Shown in pieces: positions 45,201 through 57,057 of a stretch of 64,000 nt of DNA (the stretch's first letter is position 1; each line of letters starts with the position of its first letter). Both the position numbers and the translations under genes were made by a program. The DNA is from Puccinellia tenuiflora (Eukaryota > Streptophyta > Magnoliopsida > Poales > Poaceae). The stretch covers positions 647,094-711,093 of the forward strand of contig QRDG01000524.1 of assembly GCA_012064385.1 (NCBI GenBank). Reading direction: 5' to 3'. Under the pieces are notes generated by a model, which did no database searches, had not been told where the DNA came from, and saw nothing but the letters and a program-made list of their open reading frames with translations.

Positions 45201-46438
45201 GCATCAAGAGAAAAATATGAAACATATTTAAGTCTCACCCACTTCCTATGCATTGGGATCTTGTAAGAAAATAAATCATTAAAACACAAAGCAAGTAGCA
45301 TAGGAAGATAAAAGAAGAGCAATTTCAAGACTTTGAACTTAAAGAGAGGAAACGTAATAATATTGAAATGTTTAGAACCATATTTTCCCCTCTCATAATA
45401 GTTACAAGTAGTGGAAACAAATTTGACAAAGTAACTTTTATATTGGTGCAACTTTGCAAACTTAGGAACATATAGAGGATTATTAAAACTATCATGTAAG
45501 ATATTAGCATGTTTCCTCTCTCAAATAATTGCAAGAAGCACCATAAACATGATGGTCATGGGTGAAATGGTTATTAGTATAAGATAATTTCAGCCCATAT
45601 AAGTACTTTTCAACATATAAAAGCTTCTCCTCTATGGTGTGAATAGGAGAGTTCAAAATAAAGTAGGACTCTCATAGGTGAGAGTGTTGTCACAAGCTGC
45701 AGTATATCATTTTTATCCTCAAATAATTTAGTAACAAGTTCTAACATGGAGGATTATCAAGCAAAATAGGACCATCATCCAAAGCATTATCATATAGCAT
45801 ATTTAAGCAATACTCCTCATTATCATCTTTAAAATTATTATCAATAATGTTCTCATTAGGCATAGGTTGGTATTCCTCCTCTTCATTCCTCCTCTTCTTG
45901 GGGTTGGCATTCCCAAGTTTAGGTTTTTATCCTCCTCTTCCTGCAAAATATTAGTATTTTTCGTGGCAGCAAGAATTCTTTCTTTAGGAGTAAAATATTT
46001 AAGAAAAAACTTCCTTAAAATACTACATTCAATAGTGACTTCTTCATCCAAAGACATGAACCAGATACGAGCATTACCAGATAAAGATAAATATAATAGC
46101 TTCCTTTTTACCTGATCCTCAGAAATACTAGGAAGCCTAAATAAACCACATATTTCTTCAATTGTCTCCACATGTTCACGTGCAGACTTAGTTCCATCCC
46201 CTGTAACTAGATTTTTCACAACTCTTTTAAACATGACCAATGGGAATTTTAAATCCCACTTTAGGTACCTCAGACACAGTAGTTTCAAACACTTTAGGAG
46301 CATTAGCATAAGCACTTTCATATAAAGCAAGATGCAGCGAAGCACGATTCATAAATGCCATAGTACAATGAGATAAAACAGTAAATAAAATTCAGCTTTC
46401 TAGTTTCCTTACCAAACTCTTACCAATAGCGCTACGCT
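42207..46438 (-). mobile_element. Internal region of a pol-less gypsy element
   Basis: About 4.2 kb between the LTR and the primer binding site. Only a gag-like fragment near 45803-46345 is coding; no protease, reverse transcriptase, RNase H or integrase was seen. The motif CATCCCCAAG(C/T)TT recurs at about 42208, 43933, 44629 and 44688, each resembling the polypurine tract next to the 3' LTR. This is a non-autonomous, LARD-like design. Confidence 0.75.
45803..46345 (-). pseudogene. Gag fragment of the gypsy element
   Basis: An ORF of 180 codons contains REHVETIEEICGLFRLPSIS and a GNARIWFMSL..KYFTPKE stretch, matching the retrotransposon gag family of plant gypsy elements (capsid region). 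It starts close to the primer binding site. It lacks a zinc knuckle and loses similarity after about residue 135, in a Glu/Asn-rich tail. Probably a truncated or decayed gag. Confidence 0.65.
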
Positions 46439-46455
46439 CCCTGGCAACGGCGCCA
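46439..46455 (-). other. Primer binding site, tRNA-Asp
   Basis: On the minus strand this reads TGGCGCCGTTGCCAGGG, complementary to the 3' end of plant tRNA-Asp with a single mismatch. It lies 11 bp from the LTR. Confidence 0.85.
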
Positions 46456-46466
46456 GAAAAGTATCT

Positions 46467-48026
46467 TGATGACTCCCAAGTGCAGGAGATCAATTGTAGT
46501 ACCTTTCGATTAGAAAAGGTTGTCGATCCACGAGGAGCTGAAGGTATTGGTTACAAGAAGGGTAAATAAAACAATGAAAGATGCAAGTGTTTTTGGGATT
46601 CTTGATAAAAATGCTGAAGGTAAATGATAGCAAGTAAAGCTCTCAAAGAGAGAAAGCCCAATCCTCTATGCAGCAAGAGGACAAGCTCAAGTGTGTGTTT
46701 CTTATAGGTGGAATGGACATGGGTTCATGAGTTCACTCAATCCTCTCTCCCATCTATGGTGATTATCATGTTATAGATAAAAATTACATGCAATTGTCAT
46801 GCTTTAATGGTAAAACTTCTATGACGGCTACATGTCCTAAAACACATAGTTGAAAGAAAGTAATCATTTTTGTTGCTAGGTCACCCTTGTAAGGCTAGCG
46901 TGGTTAGCTGTCACTCCCACATCATACCTCTTCCTTTTTACCCCCAGATAAAGGATGTTGGGCTGTATTGTGTCACTCAATACATATGCCATTGTCACAT
47001 CGGCCATCCCGTACCTACATACATCATACTTCATAATGGACAATATTCTAAACACTAGTGAATGATTCATATTTCGTGTGCATGACCACATCTCTCTCAT
47101 CTATCTACACTTGGTGGTGTCAATCACCTCATGACAGGATAAACAAGGCATTATGCTAAATTGAACCATCACATGCATCATAGAATATCTCCAAAGTATG
47201 ACAAGTCATAAAAGATCCAACACAACGGTAAATGCATAACAAATATCATCTCATACCACAATATCCACCATAGGAATTACATAGATAGATCCATACTTGT
47301 GCAAGGCACATCATATGGATTTCAACAATGATCATACATAGAGAGATTGGATCAAGTTACCACCACAAACCCAAAGTCCAGGGGGTGGACTACTCCCCCT
47401 TCATCATGGTGATGATGGTGGAGATGTTGGAGAAGATCTTGCTGTAGATGTTGATGATGAACACGCCGGAGGGGGGATGGAGGAGCCTTCCGGAAGTGAT
47501 TCCGACGGTGTTTCCCCCCCCCTCCGATCTTCTCTGGCATCAGCCTTCAGTCTCCTGTTTCTTGGTTTTTTGTGTTTCTCCGCTGCCTCCTCGCGAAACT
47601 CCTCGGGGGACTATTTTTATAGTCGGTTTTAGGTCAAGATGGAGTCGTGGGCGAAAAGATCGACGGCAACGGAGCCTCGAGGCTCCAGATGGTGGGTCCC
47701 ACGTGGCCAGATTCCTTGGCCGCGTGGGCCACACTCTTTTGGGCCTCGGTCTTCCGCTTGTTCGCTTCCTTCGCTCCAAGTCTTCTTCCTTCCAAAACCT
47801 GATGCTCGTAAATTTCCAGGTCATTTGGACGTCGTTTGGGTCCCTGAAACATCAAATATAGAAAATAGGGTTTTCTGCATGTGCATGGTTAATTTCAGAA
47901 AAATAGGGAAACTGTGAAATATTCCCAAAATAATATAAAACAATGATATAACCCTTATATGATCCAAATATGATTGAAATATAAGTAATATAATGCAAAG
48001 GTCATGTATGCATTTTACATGCATCA
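46467..48026 (-). mobile_element. 5' LTR of the gypsy element (1560 bp)
   Basis: On the plus strand it runs from TGATGACTCCC to ATGCATCA, so TGATG..CATCA form the terminal inverted repeat. The primer binding site lies beside its left edge. It matches the truncated LTR at 40957-42206 closely, which points to a recent insertion. The outer flank is GCCGC (48027-48031); its partner cannot be tested because the other LTR is truncated. Confidence 0.9.
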
Positions 48027-48642
48027 GCCGCCACCACCACCCCCTCCTCCTCCTCCACCACCGCAGGCCAACGACCGTCCTGTGCTGACTGTCGAGGAGG
48101 CGTAGCAGCTTGTGCAGGACTACCTCCTGCTACCTGCCAACCGTCGCCTGTCGGACGGCTTGCTGGTCAACCTGGACACCGTCCTGGTTGTGCTGCCCCT
48201 CACCGGGCAGGCGAGGCTGGACTACATCCAGGTGATGTTGGACTCAGACGTTGCCGGCGCGACGGAGGAGGAGCGTAGCCGCCTTCCTCCTTTCAACATG
48301 AAGGCGCCCTACTGGGACGCTGTTGTGCGATCCGAGCACGTGTGCTGCCTCCACAGCTTCGCCACCATCAGCCGCACTGACGACGAGTCGCCCGAGCCGG
48401 CGTCCGTGGAGTCGTCCGACGAGGAGGAGGAACCACCGCCTCCAAGCTGCGCCGGTCGTTAATATCGATAACGGCCAGACTGCCGGCTTTCAGATTCTAG
48501 GCACGCAGTGGTTTCTCCACAAGCCGCGTCGGTCATTAATATCGACGTAGCCGGAGATTTCAACCCTCGTTGCCTAGAGATGTATTGTGAGGAGCAGCTC
48601 AGCCCGAAGGTGAGAAGTTGCTCGAGCAGTGCATCGGGAAAG
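48027..48642 (+). pseudogene. Coding-like fragment with Pro-rich start, unknown
   Basis: From about 48028 a frame reads poly-Pro then PVLTVEEA, hits a TAG near 48102 and continues from Met at 48112 for 116 codons. It contains LLPANRRLSDGLLVNLDTVL and an acidic Ser/Glu-rich end. Codon composition is GC-rich and gene-like, but I recognise no family. It lies between a gypsy LTR and a CACTA, so it is probably a remnant of a larger gene or element. The sequence after 55160 may be its continuation. Confidence 0.35.
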
Positions 48643-49783
48643 CACTACTAGGAAACTAGCTATAGGTGGAATGCTATTCTGTGGCGCACCAAAGTGGATG
48701 TGCGCCACAGAAAATATTCCCACGGTGCGCCACAGAATTCCTTCACTTTCTGTGGCTCATGGTTAGCCCATGCGCCACTGAATTAGGTCTTTCTGTGGCA
48801 CACTAGTGCCCATGCGCCACAGAAAATATGTGGAACCCACCACCAATGGCTGGATTGCATCCTACACCGCCTTTTTTGTGGCGCAATGGAAAAGGATGCG
48901 CCATAGAAATCTATATTTCTGTGGCGCATCTGACCCCATGTGCCACAGAAATATGGGTGGGTCCCGGCACCAATGATTGGGGGAGCCATTTCTGTGGCGC
49001 ATGGAGCCAGATGCGCCATAGAAATATAGATTTCTGTGGCGCACCCACCTCCATGCGCCACAGAAAGTTGCGTTTCTGTGACGCATGTGGATCCATGCGC
49101 CACAGAATTGCTGTCCAGAAATACAAAAGTGGCAGCCCCCTACCTAACCCCATTGTGTCTTCTTCTTCCCCTCTCCTCCCCACCTTGCTAGCTCGTGTTC
49201 CTCCTCCCTCCCATCCCATTTTGCCCATACTTTTCTCCATTTTTTTGTAGTTAAAGCTACTTTATTTGATAGATAATTTGTGAGGGCCGGGGGAGGCTCC
49301 ATATATACTCTCCTCCTCTCCCAATACATCTCTTTTCTCTCCAACACTACACTCTCTCTCTCATCGATCACGCTCACGTCTCGGTGACAAACCTACTAGG
49401 TGAGTATAGTTGGATGGACATGTGCATATGCATGTTTTGTGTGGCCGGCGATGTGTATGGTTGTAGGTGAAGCGCTTGTCGATGGGCGGTTTGCATGATG
49501 GCGAGACGATGCTTGTACATGAAAGTTGTGTGGTGTGCATGAATTTTTGCATGTGCGAAAAAACTTTTTGTTGTTGCTTACGCCGGCGTGGTGCATGGAT
49601 GTTTGCCGAAATGTCGATTAACTTTCGTTTCGGCAAATTTTTGCACTACCCATATGTCCTAGATTTAGGAGAGGTCATGCCCAATTTTTCCGGAGACCAT
49701 GCATGTGTGTGTGCGCGCGTGTGCATGTTGCGGTTCTACTTAACATACTCTCGTTTCTCATTTCTGCTTTATTTATAGCAACC

Positions 49784-51665
49784 ATGGTCATCAAGATGAG
49801 CTCCAGTCAAATCGGTAGATACAAGGAAGAAGCGAAGGCGGACATGATTCGGTGCAACAGGCACCAGATAAGATGTCCGTGTCGAACATGCAAACTCGTG
49901 AGCTGGATCGACCCTGATTCCGGACAATTGGAGGAACACCTGCTCAGGCGCGGTTTCTGGATAGGCTTCAACAAGGCGCCGACAACAAATGGTGCGCATG
50001 AAGACGAGGGCGGGCGAGAAGACAAAGAGTCTCCCGGACATGGTTATCATGACAAAGGATATGCCGGTAGACAAGATCATCACGACGAAGGAGATGCCGG
50101 CGGACAAGATCATCATGACGAAGGAGATGCCGACGAACACGGTCATGATGAAGGAGTAGATGGTGGTGGAGAAGACGCGGACACGCAGACCTCGCTAACT
50201 TCGGCCTTGCAGGACCCTCATGTTCAAGAACTCCTCCTCAAGGAGATGAGCAATGCCAGAGGTGCAGCCAGAGAGAAAGCCAAGCTGGAGCAAATGAAGA
50301 AAGACGTGATGACTCTGTTGTATACTGATTGCCGGACCCAGGATACGCGCTTGCATGTATCTCTTGATGCTCTACAGATGAAGGAGGAAAACAGATGGAC
50401 CGACGTCAGCTTCAGCAAGAACCTGAAATTCTGGCACGATCGTCTTCCGAGGGGAACACATTGCCAAGCAGTATCGAGGAGGATAAGAAATTCGTGTGCC
50501 CTCTTGACCTACCGTACGAGAGATACCACGCCTGCATCAATGATTGCACAATTTATCGGGGCGTGTACAAGGACAGAACCACATGTCCAGTGTGCGGCCA
50601 GGGACGGTACAAGAGTGGGAACAAGAATGTTCCTTGAAAAGTGGTATGGTCCTATAACTCCTCGTCTGCAGCGGTATTTCGTGGACCCTAAGGAAGCAAA
50701 GCTCATGCAATGGCACGCGAAAAGGGAGAAGCCCGAAGAAGATCCGGAGAAGGGCGTGATCCTGACACACCCTTCAGACGCTTGCCAGTGGGAAGCATCG
50801 GACATGGCCTTCGAAGATTTCGGGCGCGACACAAGGAACGGCAGGCTGGGTATGAGCACCGATGGACTCAATCCGTTCGGAAACCAGAGTAGCACGGATA
50901 GCACCTGACCCGTGTTTGTATGGCCTTACAACCTTCCCCCGTGGCTGTGCATGAAGCAAAGGTACATACACATGAGTATTCTCATTGCGGGGCCGAAACA
51001 GCCAGGTATCGACATACATCTGTATCTCGCGCTGTTGAAAGAGGAGTTATCCAGGTTGTGGAAGATGCCAGTCCGTACGTGGGATGCCTACACTGGAGAT
51101 TATTTCGATATGAGAGCCGCATTGCTCACGACGGTGTAGGACTATTCTGGTTTCTCATATGTATCGTCCCAGGTAGGCCATGGATTCTGCGCATGTGTCA
51201 AGTGCATGGATGAGACCCCGCATCTCCAGCTACCAAGGGATCCCGGGTCTTCGAAAACCGTGTTCCCAGGGGCTCGGAGGTGGCTTCGCATGGATCACCC
51301 GTGGAGGAAACGCGGTGATTTGTTCAATGGTAAAGACGAGCTCGAAAGAGCCCCGTGCCCGAGAAGCGGCGAAGAAATCGACAAGCTTTTGAAAAATTGG
51401 GAGGAGTGCCCTGCGTCGGAAAGAAACGACCGAGGGTAGATCCCCTGCTAGGTGTATGGAAAGCGAGGTCTGTTTTCCACGACTTGAAGTACTGGAAGGT
51501 ACTCCACACGCCCCATAGCCTCGATGTAATGCACATTACCAAGAACGTTACCGAGAGTCTGCTTGGCACTCTTTGCAACATGTCCGATAGGACCAAGGAT
51601 GGGACGAAAGCAAGATACAGTCTGAAATGGCTTGGCATCAGGAAAGATCTTCAGGCCCCCAATAG

Positions 51666-51702
<37 letters not shown>

Positions 51703-52395
51703 CAGACGGAAGGGACTCAAGGTCGCCGCAAAAGGGTAAAGAAGAACGCGGTGGTGCTTCCCGCTGCCTGCTTAACTATGAGTCCGGAGGAGCTCGAGAA
51801 GTTTTTTGGGTGCCTCCTAGGAGTCAAATTTCCTCACGGTTATGCGGGGAAGATAAGCAGATATCTGGACGCAACGAAGAAGAGGTTCAGCAGGATGAAT
51901 TCTCACGACTGTCACATGCTGATGACGCAGATACTCCCCATTGCGATCCGAGGGCTAATGGACGAGCATGTCCCTGATACGCTGCTTGGCCTTTGCAAAT
52001 TTTTTGACGTCATGAACAGGAACTCGATCGGCGTGAGGCAGCTCCACAGGCTACAGGAAGAAATCGTGGTGATACTATGCGAGCTCGAGATTTACTTCCC
52101 GCCCGCATTCTTCGATATCTGCGTGCATCTCCTTCTCCATGACGTTGATGACATCAGGCAGCTCGGGCCGACGTTCCTGCACTACATGATGCCTTTCGAA
52201 AGGCAGAACGGTGTCATGAAACGATACGTTCGCAACAGGTCCCGTCCAGACGCAAGCATGGCCAAGGGCTTCCTAACCTACGACTACATCTCCTTCTGCC
52301 AGAATTATCTGAGCACCGAGAACCAGGATGTTGGTTTGTCAACCAGGACGCACCTCGGCAGGCTCGAGGGATTTGGTAACCGCGATCAATTGTAA
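49784..52395 (+). pseudogene. CACTA transposase (TNP2 type), broken
   Basis: The start Met at 49784 follows a TTTATAG acceptor-like site. Domains in order: transposase-associated domain (RCPCRTCK, LLRRGFW), an acidic Asp/Gly/His repeat, the Transposase_21 core (YHACINDCTIYRG, CPVCGQGRY, HPSDACQWEA, FVWPYNLPPWLCMKQRY, DAYTGDYFDMRAALLTTV, CVKCMDETPH) and DUF4218 (VHLLLHDVDDIRQLGPTFLH, MPFERQNGVMKRYVRN). A frameshift near 50450 with return near 50637, a TGA at 50906 replacing Trp, a TAG at 51137 replacing Gln, and a frame change near 51430 break it. A (GAT)n run gives a poly-Asp tract at 51666-51703. Downstream exons keep good similarity. Confidence 0.85.
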
Positions 52396-52679
52396 TTATC
52401 TTCTATAACTATGCCTATGATGACTGCCATCTCATGATGCCCAACATGTTTTAACTCAGGACATGCCTTGCATACTACTGCATAGGTGGTGCCTGGCGGC
52501 GAGTTGAAAGATTGTGCTCAAGGCACTGTCGTACAACCAATGAGCCGCGATATGCACCACAGTAAAATGGACGAGGACGTGATGAGGGCCAGGATGGTTA
52601 CGATAGTACCTGAGTTTCACGACGTCGAGCCCCCCATTCAACCTCCGAGAGCCGACGAGGATCACATGGTCCTTAAAGA

Positions 52680-54591
52680 TTGCATCAAGTGCCGATGAAA
52701 TGGCCGAAGACCCATATTCGTCTTGGGACTGGTCTTCTAGGGTTAATGCGCACAACCGGCGCCACCTCGAGGCCCCCGATCATCCGGCCCCCGATCGTTC
52801 GGCCCTCGAAGCATGCAGCCATCACCGCCACCCGGAAGGAACCGGCGGTCATCACCACCAGCAGCCTCCACCAAAAACTGTTGGGAGCGTCTGTACTGCA
52901 ACCGTCCAAAGGCGTTGCTGTTGCACCTCAACTTGATGCCAACGACGACGATGGTGATGATGTCAACGTTGAGGGCTTCCTTAACACTGGCGCCAGCGTG
53001 GACATGTACATGCCTCCTGTGGATGAAGAACCCTTCCGCGCTCAAAGCGATCAACCTTCTCGTCCCACTACATGCACGCAACGTCTGAACTTCCAGGGTT
53101 TATCTCAAGACACGCCTCCCGAGGCTGGCGATCAAGCTCTACGCAAACCGACTAACGTCTTCAGCCCTGGTACACTACGTAAGACGGTTTTCCCGGAGTC
53201 CGCACCACGACCACCCTCACCATCCCCAGAGATGAAGAAGAAGCACAGGAAGAGAAGAGGGGGCCAGGCGCCTCTACAAGCCAGTCAGCTCCTAAGACTA
53301 TCTGGGGTCATGAAGACACGGTATCACCCCGTGCGGATGGCTTGTCCCGAGTTCATGAAGCTGGTAAACTGATACTGCCTCCGGAACAGCTCCGCTTTGC
53401 ACGTTGACCCATGCACTCTTTGCATGAATCTATCGTGATGCTAGAGGGCCTCCTTCTTAAAGACAAGGAGCTAAATTACCCGGTGTTCACGATCAAGGTG
53501 CCAATGGACTTGGACTTCATCCATGATGCCCCCAGGAATCCGTTCTTCATAGCGTACGAGGACGTCTTCAATCTCTTTCACTCTAGATGGCTGGACTATA
53601 ACTTGGTCCGCCTATACGTGCTCGATATGGCGATGAAGATCAAGAGAGATAATACCCCATACGTCGCGGTAGCGGATCCCTACTACATGCTTGACTGCCA
53701 GCCGGTGGAAGGATCACCGACACGGACCAAGGCGACAGAGTACCTCCGGAGGTTCATGCTGACCAACAAGAGGAAGAACAACATTCTTGTGCCTTTCTTT
53801 ACTGAGTAAGTACACATCCGCTCGCCGCCGTCGTAACTTATGCTTTCTTGTAGATTTGTTCCATTCTTGATCCTTTCCAACATTCCGTTTCAATTGTGTT
53901 GAGCAGGAACAAGTACTGCACACTCATCGTCCTGAACCCGAGGTGGTCCAGTGCCACTTATCTCGACTCGAGGAGTTTGGATATGAAGAAAGACTACACC
54001 AAGCTAAAGGGTGTTCTCGATGAGGCTCTCGAGGGCTACGCCAAAAAGGGAGGCCCCTTCGAAAAGAAGGAAGAAGTTTTCAGCAATGATGGCACACACC
54101 GGTTCAAGCATATGACCGAGTTCTGCTGCATCAAGCAGAAGTCTGGAAGCGTGAATGAGGCCTTCTACGCCCTCCATCACCTTAAAAGGTTTGTCCGGGA
54201 TGCTGAGAAAACGAAGTTGCCATCTAGCCTCCAAGAATGGACCAAATGTGTGGGGGATATCACCGATGCCGATCTTAGAGAAGATTTCCATCGCATCCAG
54301 GTGCAGTTATTGCAAATCATCGTCGAAGATGTCAACCATCATCGGGGGTCCTTACACAACGCCAGAGGTAGCAATAAGTCCTTCTTTATTTTCTTCATTA
54401 TAGACTTGTCCACTTAGATGAATAAATCATACTCTATTTATATTATTAACTAATATATATCTCAATCCATCTCCAGGGTTGCCTAAGAGGGAGGTCGAAG
54501 AAATCCTAGAGGCTCAGCAGGACACCAGGACGTGGACGACGAAAGAGGGCTCCAAACCGTTCCCGGCACCGATGAAGAAGAAGGATCCATA
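52680..54591 (+). CDS. CACTA second ORF, Ulp1-protease-like C-terminus, probable multi-exon
   Basis: Open segments at 52680-53372, 53411-53806, 53907-54365 and 54477-54591 are joined by plausible GT-AG introns (donor GTAAGT at 53807; acceptor GAGCAG before 53907; donor near 54366; acceptor TCTCCAG before 54477). The 52.7-53.4 kb part is Pro/Arg/His-rich and may be DNA-binding. The part from 53.4 kb matches the C-terminal half of plant CACTA second proteins, related to Ulp1-type cysteine proteases (YCTLIVLNPRW..YLDS). The expected His before the strand and the CG motif with the catalytic Cys are not seen (NKYC and VNEAFYALHHL instead), so protease activity is unlikely. A break near 53372-53411 may be another frame disruption. 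Confidence 0.55.
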
Positions 54592-55160
54592 ATCGTCCTC
54601 CCCGCTCTTCCTCACCATCATCACGGATCCTAGTGTAGGCGGTGACCTCTTCATTTGTAATGTGTGAAACGATGAACTTTTGTATCATACGACTTGTGTA
54701 AAAATTCGGCACTTGTAATTAATGTGTGAAATGATAAACTTTTGTATCATGACTTGTGTAAAAATTGTGTATCTCGGGCTCCAAGTAATGTGATATACCT
54801 GTATTTCCTATAATATATACCTGTATTTACTGTTTCCTGTAATATACCTGTATTTCCTATAATTTGATATACCTATATTTTCTGTAATATACCTATATTT
54901 GTACAACAAGCAGTAGAAAATCGAAAATGCCTTTAAATTATTCTGTGGCGCATGCAATTCTGTGGCCCATGGAGGACAGATGCGCCACCGAAATATTGGT
55001 GCGCCACAAAATCTTGGTATTTCTGTGGCGCACCGTGAGCGTGCGCCACAGAAATATATTTTAGTGGCGAGACTTCTGTGGCGCATCCCTACATTTACTG
55101 GATACGCCACAGAATGCCCATATTGGTGCGCCACAGATGGCCTGTTTCCTAGTAGTGAAG

Positions 55161-55680
55161 CCTCGTAGTCTGGTTTTACTCCATGGCAGGCAAGGCCAGT
55201 GAGCTTGTCGCCAGCCTCATCGGACATGGTTTGACACATAGCGATCTTTGCCCAAGACTAGGATGATCCCAAAGCTCCTTCCCGGCAGGGGTTAGGTTTA
55301 GGGCTAGATCGCATGTATCCAATTTTATATTTGAAAACACTAAATTGTGTCGAAGTTTGTATTTGAATCAAATCAAATTGTATCGAAATTTGTATTTGAA
55401 TCATATCAAATTATATCTAAAATTTTATATTTCAATGAAAAACTGTGTTTGGTGTCCGTCTGTTTAGGGGGTAAAACAAAAAGCGCCGGACAAGTGTCCG
55501 TCACCCTGCAATTGAGCCTCCAAACAGGTGGTGATGAACCTCCATTTCAATGCTCCAATGCCCTTTCGAAGGGCTTGTCTACGTCGAGATCGACCTCGAA
55601 CTGCCCATAGCAAGGTCACTCGGACAGGGTCCGAACATTTCTATTTCTGAAAAGCGAATCACGTCTCTAATCACCTCGAA
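55161..55680. other. Intergenic after the CACTA, no gene recognised
   Basis: It contains the right flank of the CACTA insertion and a short tandem of TTGTATTTGAATCA-like phrases at 55340-55430. No ORF is credible. Confidence 0.45.
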
Positions 55681-55689
55681 CTAGCCTAC

Positions 55690-56660
55690 AGCGGGCCACT
55701 TGGCAAGCCTGTATACAGAGTCCCTGGAAAAGGCACTCGGCAAGCCCAAAACATATTTGATAAACACCGTTGTATACCGAGTATGCGAGAAAAAACACTC
55801 GGCGAACATAATAAACTTGACATACAAGACGGAAAATACTCGGCAAATAACAACACTCGGCGAATTTGCAGGGAACGCACTCGGTAAACTGGAGCACTCG
55901 GCTAAAATTTATGCCACATGTGTTAGCGTCCACTTAAATTTAGCCCAGCACTCAGCCTAGTTTCAGATGTTTATGCGCACACAGCCCAACTATAAATGAG
56001 AGCCCATTCCATCTCAAAAGCCTGGACTGAAGGGAGGAGGGAATCCCTCCCTTATAAGTTGGGTGTGGCCTCCTCCACTAGGCGAGGTGGGACTAAACTG
56101 AGCAGCTTTCCATCGGCCTACAGAGGGGTCCTCACATCCCATCCTCCTAGAAAGCCCCTAGGCGGGCATGGTGATGCTGGATCTGATACCATATGTTAGC
56201 GTCCACTCAGATTTAGCCCAGCACTCAGCCTAGTTTCAGACGTTTATGCGCACACAGCCCAACTATAAATGAGAGCCTATTTCATCTCAAAAGCCCGGAT
56301 TGAAGGGAGTAGGGAATCTCTCCCTTATAAGTTGGGTGTGACCTCGTGCACTAGGCAAGGTGGAACTAAACTGAGCAGCTTTCCACCGCGACCTACAGAG
56401 GGGTACTCACAACATGGCCACCGTCGCCAGACCTAATATCTCCATAACGGACTTGCCTCTTTGCCGAGTGTCTTGACGGTAAGGTGTCAAGGTGGGATCC
56501 CGTTGGGATGTCACTTTTAGTGTATTTTGCCTTTTCTACTTCAAAATTTTGTGCCAAAATTTACACTAGTAAAAACAAAATGCACTACAAGTGGGACTTA
56601 GATGTGATCCCACTTGACACCCTACTTGACGGTAGATACTCGGCACACTTTACGTGCGAG
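55690..56660. repeat. Repeat region rich in CACTCGGC / GCCGAGTG motifs
   Basis: CACTCGGC or a close variant occurs repeatedly between 55730 and 55910, and GCCGAGTG near 56463. This is the style of subterminal repeats known from CACTA elements in grasses (TTTGCCGAGTG type). No terminal CACTA was found. The TRIM at 55921-56411 is inserted in the middle. Confidence 0.5.
55921..56411 (-). mobile_element. TRIM element, complete (491 bp)
   Basis: Two direct LTRs, 55921-56136 (216 bp) and 56194-56411 (218 bp), both begin TGTTAGCGTCCACT and end CTCACA. They flank only 57 bp. The internal strip has a tRNA-iMet primer binding site (minus strand TGGTATCAGATC, 56180-56191), 2 bp from the right LTR. Beside the left LTR is a purine-rich tract on the minus strand (AGGAGGATGGGA). 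A perfect 5-bp duplication, ACATG, lies at 55916-55920 and 56412-56416. This is a terminal-repeat retrotransposon in miniature, mobilised in trans. It does not carry the 5S-like motif of Cassandra. Confidence 0.92.
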
Positions 56661-56974
56661 TTTTGACGAAATGTAATCAGCTGGGTCCTTCTTCCTTTGT
56701 CCTTTTTTGTGTTACATAGGAACATGAGATTCCAAAAGGAGGGTAATTTCTTAAAATGGTGGGTTCGTCTTTTTTCACAGTATATGTTCAGAGTCTTCCT
56801 GCATTAATTCATTTCTTCTATGAAGAATAAGAATGGAATCTTGAAAAAAAAAAAGAAATATCAAAACAGAGCGAGAAATTCCGTCGGTGGGGGCAGCAAA
56901 GAGTGTCGTCGTTGCGGGCATTTGCAATCGTGTACCAGAAATTCCGTCGGTGGAGATGCTCTCACTGCAGCGAA

Positions 56975-56982
56975 CTATATAG
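56975..56982 (+). promoter_or_regulatory. TATA box of the O-methyltransferase gene
   Basis: CTATATAG lies 76 bp upstream of the ATG, which would put the transcription start near 57010. No other element was identified with confidence. Confidence 0.55.
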
Positions 56983-57057
56983 CCCGCTACCGGCTGTCTC
57001 CAACCTCACACAGCCACCAGTAGTAGTAACAAAATCCGAAATCCAGCAACCGCGGAA

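Larger units (their letters stand above)
48643..55157 (+). mobile_element. CACTA (En/Spm) transposon with decayed transposase (6515 bp)
   Basis: The termini are CACTACTAGGAAAC at the left and GTTTCCTAGTAGTG at the right, flanked by a perfect 3-bp duplication, AAG (48640-48642 and 55158-55160). Subterminal arrays of TTCTGTGGCGCA and TGCGCCACAGAA occupy 48680-49110 and 54940-55140. The interior encodes a TNP2-type transposase (49784-52395) and a second product (about 52680-54591), both on the plus strand. It once carried all parts of an autonomous element, but the transposase is now broken. Confidence 0.9.

Noticed and set aside
55921..56411. Cassandra-type TRIM
   Set aside because: No 5S rRNA-like promoter sequence is visible in the LTRs.
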